NCBI RefSeq assembly: GCF_000972705.2
Contig: NZ_LATL02000247.1
Coordinates: 1 to 14,964 of the forward strand
Length of the DNA: 14,964 bases
Reading direction: 5' to 3'
From: Limnoraphis robusta CS-951
GTDB lineage: Bacteria > Cyanobacteriota > Cyanobacteriia > Cyanobacteriales > Microcoleaceae
A model generated the notes under the pieces. That model saw nothing but the letters and a program-made list of their open reading frames with translations, had not been told where the DNA came from and did no database searches. Position 1 is the first letter of the stretch; each line of letters begins with the position of its first letter. Both the position numbers and the translations under genes were made by a program. This document shows, piece after piece, positions 1 through 6,575 of this stretch.

Positions 1-6
1 CTTGAT

Positions 7-25
7 CCCCCCTTAGAAAGGGGGG
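7..25. repeat. Perfect short hairpin downstream of cas10d
   Basis: Eight-base arms CCCCCCTT (7-14) and AAGGGGGG (18-25) enclose a 3-base loop AGA. It lies 25 bp past the cas10d stop, between cas10d and whatever follows in the operon to the left. There is no T-run after the stem on the minus strand, so it is not a classic terminator. G/C-run hairpins of this type are common dispersed palindromes in cyanobacterial genomes (recalled, not checked). It might also act as an mRNA processing or stability element inside the operon. Confidence 0.6.
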
Positions 26-49
26 TTAGGCGAGGGGAGAAGAATTGAA

Positions 50-2992
50 TTAATCCTCATTATTGAGGGTTTCTGAATTTAATTGATTTGAACTCGCTCT
101 TTCCTCCAAAGCAATCATGCGATAGGCAAATTCAGCCCCAGCTTTGATACGGTTGCGGTTTTCTTGTAGTAAAGCAATATCCCCTTTACACATCTTTTCA
201 AACAGTTTCTCCACACAGGTTTTCATAAAGGTATGAATGGCTTCAAACTCTTGTTGTTGTCGAATTTCATAGGGAATTGATTTGTCCTTAATAATCGGAC
301 GTTTATAGGCTTCTTGACGGTCTAACGCCGCTTGAATTTGTCCAGCACCTTGCAGAATTAATTCTTCATTATCCCAGTTTTCAGGAACCGAAAGAATCGC
401 TTCTAAGGCTTTAGTAAGGGGAAATAAAATCGCATGGCTAGACTCTCCCAAATTGACTTGATAAAACTTGCGGTATTGACTAACTAACTCTTTCGTGACT
501 TTTAGTTTATCGGTCATGTTTTCATCTCCTTCTGACAAAATTTCAGCATATTTCCAATAGGTTTTCACTTCCTTTGATTTCGGAAAATCTCGCCCATCTC
601 GGCGTAATCCTTCGTTGGCTAAGGTAAAAACATTTAAAACATTGGTCATCACCTCCCTAACGGTTCCATTAAACGCTTGCCAACGTTCTTCTTGACCTTT
701 ACTGCGATTATCTAAATGCAGACAATAAGCCACTAATAATCGTTTTATTGCTGGATAAATCTCTTGAATTCTTAGCGATGTGGGTAAACCTAATAACTGC
801 CAAAATCCTACTACACCATCCAAAATTACAGAGTCTCGGAAATCACTATCACTGCTATAAAGCGGAATTGAACTCGCAGTTGTTACCACTTTAACGCCTA
901 ATAAAAGCGGCAAAGCTAAAGCCAAAAAAGCAGGTTGTACCCAAGCATCTGTTTGTGTTTTTCCTCGCGGTGTTGTATAAGTCATTGCCATAAATGGGGC
1001 GTGGCTTGAATATTTCATTTCCGCAAACTCTCCCATTTCTGCTTCAGAAGATAGCCAATCAACTGCTTGTAAACCAGAGACATCTAATCCAAATTCTAGC
1101 CATTTTTTCCGCACATTCCATAAACTCACCCGTTTGATATCATTGACTAAAAATTGTACAGCTTTCGCCGTTTGTGGAGAATAGACATAAGCCGGGAAAA
1201 TATATAGAAAAATCGGTTGTTGTTCTTCCAATTTCCCTGCGGGTACTCTCCAAATAGCTTGCCTTAGCAACATCTCCAACGACCAAATTTTTGAGATTCC
1301 CCGCTTAATCTTTCGTCCCCCCAAAGGGTTTTTATTGCTGTATTGTTGGGGCTTAAATAAAACTACAGAATCCATCTGGTCTTCTGAGGGAAATTCCCCC
1401 GAACTCAAAGAACAAATTGGCTGTTTAGCGACTTTTGTTTTTGCTTCCGTATAAGTCGTGAGTTCTTGTTCAAAACTTGGCGGTTCTGTTTCCCATCCTC
1501 CTACTTCTAAATACTGTTCAAGATAGCTATTAAACACGGCTTTTGTTGGGCTTTCAGATTCATATAATAGATTATTCGTATCAGCCCAATCTGCTAAATT
1601 TTCAGCAATTTCTAAAAGTTTAATCGAAATATCTTCAGGGCGCAAACGAGCGTTATTGGCAATATAATAAGCCGCCACTCGATACCATCCATAGTTTACC
1701 CCTCCTGACTGTTCTTGAGTTTGTTCGGGTGTAATTTGCTCTTGAAGTTGCAACGTTTCCAACATCCAAGTAATAAACTCAGGACAATTTTCAAAAAATT
1801 CTCGCTGAACAAGGATAATAAATTCGGCTATTTTATCCGCTCGAATATCTGCACCAGTGGCTAAAAGTTCTCGTTCAGTTTCACTCAGTTCTAGCTTTTC
1901 TAGTCGCTTCGGAGTTGCTGGATTTTTAATATTTGCAACTCGTGCATCAATCACATCAGGAAGTAAACGAATCAGTTCAGAAGATGAAAACAATTCTAAC
2001 GTTTGAGAGGCTATTTTTAATCCCTTTCCATCCCGCTTGAACCCAACTTCACCCCCGCTCATTTTCCCGGATAAAACTTGGCTGATTTCGCGCCACAGAA
2101 ATGCTTTCAACTCCAAAATATCCGGTGCTTCACTGTCTAACGGTGTTAAATAAACCACCCCTTGAGCAAAAAATAAAATCGGTTTCCATCCTAATTCATC
2201 ACCAAAATTAACCAGAGAATTATGAATCGCATTACTCAAAATACCGAGACTATTTCTGAGACGATGATAGACTAATTTTCGTTTAATTCCCAAAGTGTTT
2301 AAATGTTCTCGCAAACGTTCACCCCCCGTTTTTATCTCAATTTCTCCGGGGTCTGTTAGGTGAACGGCTACGTCTCCAAAACCCAACAAATGACGCAAAG
2401 GAAGCTTTAGCCGTTTTCCATTTAAAGTAAATGTTGGCCAGTTTGACGGGAAAGGATTTGTACTCGCTTTAAACTGAGTATTTTGAGCGAGAAAACCAAT
2501 TTCAGGAAGGTAATTTTTCCAGTCAGACCAAAACAATTGAAAGTTTAATTTGTCTCCCAATTCCTCACACAGTTTGAGAATTTCAGCAACTTCATAGGCT
2601 TTGGGCGGGTCATCTTCGCCCTGAGCGTCACAATATTTGTTGTAGTCGTGCAGGGTAATTCCTAAACAGAGTAAGCGTTTTTCAACATCAGATAAAGCCT
2701 GAGAAGCACTCAAATATTCTGACAGGTTCCAAGCGGTTAGTAACGCATTCAATACATGAACACAAAGATTTTGATCGGCGCGACTACTCCAAGAAAGGGC
2801 ATTTTTTTCGGCATATTTATCGCCTCTGGCTAAGAGTTGATTGAGGTGAACTTCGTAGGAACCCCCCAAAGCAGAAATTGTTGAAAATTCTCGCTCTATT
2901 TCTGGTAAAATTGTCTCAATATAAGAGCGTAAAATCGGGTCAGTTTCTTCGGGTAAGGTTTGAATCAGTAAAGTTTGCAGTAAAGTGTTCAT
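50..2992 (-). CDS. cas10d: Type I-D CRISPR large subunit Cas10d (Csc3)
   Basis: Large subunit of the type I-D effector complex. In this subtype the target-cutting HD nuclease is fused to the large subunit instead of to Cas3. The 980-residue length fits the Csc3 family. Visible features are an N-terminal HD region with H79 (LCVHVL), H115-D116 (LGITLHDYNKY) and the segment LGFGDVAVHLTDP at 204-216; the FFAQGVVYL strand at 274-282; FKPQQYSNKNPLGG near 546-559; a palm-like segment LGVKVVTTASSIPLY at 698-712; and the C-terminal LLQENRNRIKAGAEFAYR at 941-958. I see no GGDD cyclase motif, as expected for Cas10d. Around 526-571, where large subunits often carry a zinc ribbon, only one cysteine (C527) remains. 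The start codon lies 5 bp after the cas3 stop, so the two genes are one transcription unit. I see no clear Shine-Dalgarno. Confidence 0.93.
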   Translation of the reverse strand: MNTLLQTLLIQTLPEETDPILRSYIETILPEIEREFSTISALGGSYEVHLNQLLARGDKYAEKNALSWSSRADQNLCVHVLNALLTAWNLSEYLSASQALSDVEKRLLCLGITLHDYNKYCDAQGEDDPPKAYEVAEILKLCEELGDKLNFQLFWSDWKNYLPEIGFLAQNTQFKASTNPFPSNWPTFTLNGKRLKLPLRHLLGFGDVAVHLTDPGEIEIKTGGERLREHLNTLGIKRKLVYHRLRNSLGILSNAIHNSLVNFGDELGWKPILFFAQGVVYLTPLDSEAPDILELKAFLWREISQVLSGKMSGGEVGFKRDGKGLKIASQTLELFSSSELIRLLPDVIDARVANIKNPATPKRLEKLELSETERELLATGADIRADKIAEFIILVQREFFENCPEFITWMLETLQLQEQITPEQTQEQSGGVNYGWYRVAAYYIANNARLRPEDISIKLLEIAENLADWADTNNLLYESESPTKAVFNSYLEQYLEVGGWETEPPSFEQELTTYTEAKTKVAKQPICSLSSGEFPSEDQMDSVVLFKPQQYSNKNPLGGRKIKRGISKIWSLEMLLRQAIWRVPAGKLEEQQPIFLYIFPAYVYSPQTAKAVQFLVNDIKRVSLWNVRKKWLEFGLDVSGLQAVDWLSSEAEMGEFAEMKYSSHAPFMAMTYTTPRGKTQTDAWVQPAFLALALPLLLGVKVVTTASSIPLYSSDSDFRDSVILDGVVGFWQLLGLPTSLRIQEIYPAIKRLLVAYCLHLDNRSKGQEERWQAFNGTVREVMTNVLNVFTLANEGLRRDGRDFPKSKEVKTYWKYAEILSEGDENMTDKLKVTKELVSQYRKFYQVNLGESSHAILFPLTKALEAILSVPENWDNEELILQGAGQIQAALDRQEAYKRPIIKDKSIPYEIRQQQEFEAIHTFMKTCVEKLFEKMCKGDIALLQENRNRIKAGAEFAYRMIALEERASSNQLNSETLNNED

Positions 2993-2997
2993 GGGTT

Positions 2998-5127
2998 TTA
3001 GAAAATAGAGGATTTAACTTGAGTGCGATAAAACTTTTTCAACCGCCATCCTAATGCTTTTAACAACAAAGCATCTTGATTAAATGCACAGGCGTAGGCT
3101 TGGTCATCTCCATCAATCAAACGATATAATCCAAATAAAGGACTAAGATTGAGAGTTTTACTCACATCCCAATGGCTGTTTTTTCGTTTGCGATCAACCG
3201 GAACAAGAAAGGTGAGTAATTTCTTCCGAGATAAACAAGTAATCACATCAGACTGCGGATGACCATCGATACTTAATCGGTCAATTAATGACAGTTCACC
3301 AATGATTAACTTGGAACTACTTCGATTACAATGCAGGCTGATTTCATGTCGAGTATCTGTCCATTCTCGGACTCGAAAATAGGCTTGAATATACTCATCG
3401 GGAAATTCTTCTTCATCATGTCCGGCTTGACTCGCTGCTTGAATAAATTCTTCGCGCTTAATCACCTCAACATTTGCATGAGGAATTAAACGCAATAAAT
3501 CGTAGGTATAAAACCGATGTTCATCCCAAATAGCCGCTTGTAATGCCGAACCTCCCCGAAATCTTAAGAGTTCTTTTTGAGTCTCCCTTCCCACTGCATC
3601 ATTATCTTTAGAAAGGGCGAACCAATGCCAAGGGTAAGATTGGATTTTTGTATCGTAGATTCTCTGTAAATCTTGGGTAATGCAATCGCGAATATTTTGA
3701 CTCACTTTAGCATTTTCATCTTTAGAAAACATTTGAGCAAACATTCCTTCAGCTTGCAATGCACCCCAACAACTCCGATAGTCTTGAAAGTCTCTTGGAG
3801 GACTAAACGCATCAAGAATCCCCTGATTTAAAGTCTCTCGATTGATAGCTTCTTCTGTGTTAAAATAGTCTTGTAATCTCGCTGTTACCCAAGGAGTATG
3901 TCCAGGAATTAAAACAATAGCTTGATAATGAGAAAATCCCGGATGTCGCCCCAAACGTCCTAAACGTTGAATCACGGTTGACGAGTCGCTTCCCTCACAA
4001 ATAAGCAGGTGAATTTTGAAGTCAACTCCCACATCAACCGCAGAAGTTCCAATCACTAAAACAGGTTGAGATGCGTCTTTTAATTCCGCTTGAATTTGCG
4101 ATCGCTCTCCCCGATCAATTCGTCCACTAATTTCGCGTACAATAACATTAGGAAGTAAACGTTGTAGCTGTTTAGTGACTCGACTAACAAGAGCAACAGA
4201 GTTGAGAATGATTAAGCCTCGCCCGGATAATTCTTGCTCTAATTGTTCTAAAATCCAACTCACATTCTGAGTCAACCAACCGGAAACATCCGTATCTTTT
4301 AGTTCGACAAATTCAAGTTCTATCTCTTGTAAAATGGGTCTGTAACCCAGCAGTTTTTCATTGGCATAGTTTCCCTCAATTTCTGCAACTTTAAACCCCG
4401 CTTTTTGTAGCAGTTCAATAAATTCAGGTTTGGGGGTAGCAGAAGTAAAGAGAAATCGTTTTTTTCGCTGTTGGGTATGACGAATAAAGCACATACTATT
4501 TAATATAGCGGCTTCTTGATGCGGCCCAAACAAGGGAAATTCATCTAATATCCACAAATCAGGCCATTCCGCTAAAATCAAAGGAAGTTCGCTGCGTCCA
4601 TAAGCCGGATGAATATATTGATGGTGAATAATCAGGTGAAAAATATCAGGGTTTGTCAGCAGAATGGGTTTATAATAAATTGCCGATCGCAACGCTAAAA
4701 ATTTGTTGCTGTATTCCTGTTTAATTCGACGTGCAAGTTCAGCCCCAAATAAACAGTCAATTCGTTCTTCTGCATCCAAACCAAAAAGGTGATGATATTC
4801 CGTTTGTTGTCGGACTTGATCTTCTACTAATTCAATCGTGGGATACAGCGCCATCATGCAAAAATTCTGATCGATTAAACTAGCGAGAGAAGCAGATAAT
4901 GTTTTTCCGTCGCCCGTTTTTCCTGTGTTAAAAATGACATCAGCACTTCCCTGTTGAACCTCAGCACAGGTTTTTGCTTGATGAGAAGAAAGCGGACAAG
5001 TGTGATTTTCAAGGGGCTTGAATTCAGGCGCTTTATCCTGTACAATACAAGAATCTTTGCAGCCTAAAGGACAGCTACCAACTCCGGGGTTGAGTTGGGA
5101 GTAAAGGGGTTGAATTGATATTTTCAC
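2998..5127 (-). CDS. cas3: Type I-D CRISPR helicase Cas3 (Cas3', no HD domain)
   Basis: ATP-dependent DNA helicase/translocase recruited by the type I-D complex after target recognition. It lacks an HD nuclease domain, which in this subtype sits in the adjacent Cas10d. Motifs in order are Walker A TGKTGDGKT (68-76), DExx-box WILDEF (192-197), motif III FTSATP (227-232), motif V GTSAVDVGVDF (360-370) and motif VI QRLGRLGRHPG (387-397). A conserved-looking LRFRGGSALQAAIWDE lies at 521-536. The length of 709 residues fits the cyanobacterial I-D Cas3 family. The N-terminal 50 residues contain a cysteine cluster (C19, C23, C27, C44) that could bind zinc. The start is GTG at 5127, giving the sequence MKISIQPLYS; no convincing Shine-Dalgarno precedes it. 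It is the first gene of the operon and is divergent from the WYL regulator, with a 213-bp spacer. Confidence 0.93.
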   Translation of the reverse strand: MKISIQPLYSQLNPGVGSCPLGCKDSCIVQDKAPEFKPLENHTCPLSSHQAKTCAEVQQGSADVIFNTGKTGDGKTLSASLASLIDQNFCMMALYPTIELVEDQVRQQTEYHHLFGLDAEERIDCLFGAELARRIKQEYSNKFLALRSAIYYKPILLTNPDIFHLIIHHQYIHPAYGRSELPLILAEWPDLWILDEFPLFGPHQEAAILNSMCFIRHTQQRKKRFLFTSATPKPEFIELLQKAGFKVAEIEGNYANEKLLGYRPILQEIELEFVELKDTDVSGWLTQNVSWILEQLEQELSGRGLIILNSVALVSRVTKQLQRLLPNVIVREISGRIDRGERSQIQAELKDASQPVLVIGTSAVDVGVDFKIHLLICEGSDSSTVIQRLGRLGRHPGFSHYQAIVLIPGHTPWVTARLQDYFNTEEAINRETLNQGILDAFSPPRDFQDYRSCWGALQAEGMFAQMFSKDENAKVSQNIRDCITQDLQRIYDTKIQSYPWHWFALSKDNDAVGRETQKELLRFRGGSALQAAIWDEHRFYTYDLLRLIPHANVEVIKREEFIQAASQAGHDEEEFPDEYIQAYFRVREWTDTRHEISLHCNRSSSKLIIGELSLIDRLSIDGHPQSDVITCLSRKKLLTFLVPVDRKRKNSHWDVSKTLNLSPLFGLYRLIDGDDQAYACAFNQDALLLKALGWRLKKFYRTQVKSSIF

Positions 5128-5159
5128 AGTTTTGTTTGTGTTGGCTGTTAAATCCTAGT

Positions 5160-5190
5160 CTATTACCCCTTCTCAAAAAGTTGTTATCAA
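5160..5190 (-). promoter_or_regulatory. Candidate promoter of the cas operon
   Basis: On the minus strand, TTGATA (5190-5185) and TAATAG (5165-5160) form a -35/-10 pair with a 19-bp spacer, slightly long for a sigma-70 site. They lie about 35-60 bp upstream of the cas3 GTG. Both boxes fall inside the left arms of the nested inverted repeats described separately, so a protein bound there would block RNA polymerase. Prediction from consensus only. Confidence 0.35.
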
Positions 5191-5223
5191 AAAATGATAA
5201 TAACTAAAATTAGAAGGGTAATA
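5161..5223. promoter_or_regulatory. Nested inverted repeats, candidate operator of the CRISPR/WYL divergent unit
   Basis: The outer arms are TATTACCCCTTCT (5161-5173) and AGAAGGGTAATA (5212-5223), identical apart from one extra C. The inner arms are GTTGTTATCA (5180-5189) and TGATAATAAC (5195-5204), with one mismatch and an A5 centre. The structure is symmetric about position 5192 and covers candidate promoters in both directions. WYL regulators are transcription factors, and a WYL protein (Sll7009) is reported to repress the type I-D locus of Synechocystis 6803. The divergent WYL gene is therefore the natural ligand, which is an inference. The RNA could also fold as a long hairpin. Confidence 0.55.
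5181..5210 (+). promoter_or_regulatory. Candidate promoter of the WYL regulator gene
   Basis: TTGTTA (5181-5186) and TAAAAT (5205-5210) are spaced by 18 bp. The pair overlaps the inner inverted repeat and faces away from the cas operon. If it is the real promoter, transcription starts near 5217 and the 107-bp inverted-repeat element becomes the 5' untranslated leader of the WYL mRNA. An alternative -10-like stretch, TATATC, lies at 5323-5328, too close to the ATG for a normal leader. Consensus match only. Confidence 0.3.
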
Positions 5224-5327
5224 TAGCAGTTTTCAGTTCTGTGAGGTACACCGATTGGGTAGAAACTTGGTTTCTGCTAGAAACCGGGTTTTTGGTTTGT
5301 ACCTCATACGAGCGCACACCGCTATAT
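5221..5327. mobile_element. 107-bp element with 30-bp imperfect terminal inverted repeats (MITE-like)
   Basis: The left end (5221-5250) and the reverse complement of the right end (5298-5327) match at 22 of 30 positions, with perfect blocks ATATAGC at the outer edge and TGAGGTACA at the inner edge. The interior holds two 15-bp near-palindromes of the form AGAAAC-N3-GTTTCT, at 5261-5275 and 5279-5293 (the second ends GTTTTT). There is no coding capacity. A TA dinucleotide flanks a possible TAGC...GCTA core on both sides, compatible with a Tc1/mariner/IS630-type footprint, but this is weak. The AGAAAC...GTTTCT motif resembles dispersed repeats I associate with filamentous cyanobacteria. It separates the operator region from the WYL start codon. 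Confidence 0.5.
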
Positions 5328-5340
5328 CATTCTTAGATCA

Positions 5341-6300
5341 ATGTCCCCAAAGCGTGACAATTACAATCAACTAGCGTTTGCTCTAGAAATTCTCAGGCTG
5401 TTATCCCAAAAGCCCCTAACCCGCAACGAACTTTGTGATTTACTTTCAACCTTTTTAGAACGTCACGACAAAACCAGTGGCGATATTAACCAAAAAGTTG
5501 TTCGTACTATTAGCAAATTGAGAGATTGTGGTTTTGATATTCAATGTTCTCCCCATCATCCCTACAAACTAATAGAATCTAATTTTCCTATTTTGCTGTC
5601 TCTTGAACAGCGACAGGCGTTAGCAATGGCGGCTAACTTTTTAGGAGAGATGGGATTTTCAACTCAAGCCGCACAAATTTTGAGGATTGCTAATATTAAT
5701 TATAACGATCAACCGAGTCCTGTAAACGTTAATTTTAGCCCTCCCGTAGATTACAGCGAAACTCAAACCGAAACAGTGGTGCGTGAACTTCAGGAACGGT
5801 TAAACAAAAAGTGTTGCTTTTCGATTCGGTATCGTAGCAGTAATGGAAATGAAAAAATTTGGGATATTCACCGTTCAGAATTGCGTTTACATAATGGCGT
5901 GCTTTATTTATTTACGTTTATTCCAACTTGGTTTTGTAAACACGAAAAACCGCCAAGTTTTGAACAAAATGTAGCTTTGAGGGTGGATAGAATTTTAAAA
6001 GTTTTTCCATCTTCTCATACCCCTTGGACTCTGTTCAACTTCCCAACTCAAAAAATTCACTATCGGATGAGTGGTGAATTGAGAAATTATCAACCTCGTC
6101 GAGCCAATGAGCAGGTTTTTTATCGAGATTCTCAAGGGAAGTTTGTTGATATTTTAGCAGAAGAAGACTACCCTTTTTGGTTTCGTCAGCGTATTCTGCA
6201 ATATGGTTCTAATGTTCTAGTTTTAGAACCGGAGTGGTTAGCAAAAGAAATTCAAGAAGAACATCAAAAAGCTTTTCAACAGTATTCTTTGAAGGATTAA
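5341..6300 (+). CDS. HTH/WYL-domain transcriptional regulator, probable CRISPR regulator
   Basis: The N-terminal region (about 8-78) has the helix pattern of a winged HTH (LTRNELCDLLSTF, then NQKVVRTISKLRDCGF). The middle (157-222) is a WYL domain with FSIRYRSSNGNEKIWDIHRS, LRLHNGVLYLFTF and a closing ALRVDRI. Residues from about 224 to 319 form the usual C-terminal extension. WYL domains sense ligands, often nucleic acid or nucleotides, in transcription factors. A WYL protein next to the type I-D genes of Synechocystis 6803 (Sll7009) is known as a negative regulator of that locus, and the divergent position here suggests the same job. ATG at 5341 is the only good start; no Shine-Dalgarno is visible. 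The reading frame continues open for 27 codons after the TAA stop (see 6301-6384). Confidence 0.85.
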   Translation: MSPKRDNYNQLAFALEILRLLSQKPLTRNELCDLLSTFLERHDKTSGDINQKVVRTISKLRDCGFDIQCSPHHPYKLIESNFPILLSLEQRQALAMAANFLGEMGFSTQAAQILRIANINYNDQPSPVNVNFSPPVDYSETQTETVVRELQERLNKKCCFSIRYRSSNGNEKIWDIHRSELRLHNGVLYLFTFIPTWFCKHEKPPSFEQNVALRVDRILKVFPSSHTPWTLFNFPTQKIHYRMSGELRNYQPRRANEQVFYRDSQGKFVDILAEEDYPFWFRQRILQYGSNVLVLEPEWLAKEIQEEHQKAFQQYSLKD

Positions 6301-6384
6301 TCAAGAAGTTGGCTTCTGTTGCCAAGTTATGAAGATGTCAAGATTGTCAGCTTACCTGATGATTTATATTTTAAAATTTTGTAA
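6301..6384 (+). other. In-frame open extension after the WYL stop codon
   Basis: Immediately after the WYL TAA, the same frame stays open for 27 codons and ends at TAA 6382-6384. The translation ends with protein-like text (LLPSYEDVKIVSLPDDLYFKIL spans 6316-6381). It has no start codon of its own in frame. It may be the tail of an ancestral longer protein cut by a nonsense change, a leftover of a lost neighbouring gene, or chance. Confidence 0.3.
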
Positions 6385-6456
6385 AGTTTGTTGACTTATT
6401 TCTAGCCCATGAGTACCCTATAAAGAAATTAAAGTCGTAAGCTTCTACGGTTTCTT

Positions 6457-6472
6457 CAATTCAAATGAATTG
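6457..6472. repeat. 16-bp palindrome upstream of the RTX gene
   Basis: CAATTCA (6457-6463) and TGAATTG (6466-6472) are perfect 7-bp arms around a 2-base centre, 104 bp upstream of the RTX start codon. It could be an operator half-site pair or chance in AT-rich DNA. A TTGACT box lies at 6391-6396 and a TATAAA at 6419-6424, but the 22-bp spacing is too long to call a promoter. Confidence 0.3.
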
Positions 6473-6575
6473 ACTTAACCTCATTTTAACTCAAGATTAT
6501 ACTCATTAATTCATTGAAAAAGTAAAAGCCAATTAAAGTTAACAGTTATTTAAACTATCTGGGAGTTAATACCGC

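Noticed and set aside
5261..5293. Two AGAAAC-N3-GTTTCT units considered as a mini CRISPR array
   Set aside because: Units are 15 bp with a 3-bp gap, so there is no spacer; they sit inside the inverted-repeat element.
6391..6424. TTGACT...TATAAA considered as the RTX gene promoter
   Set aside because: The spacer is 22 bp, outside the usual 16-19 bp range.
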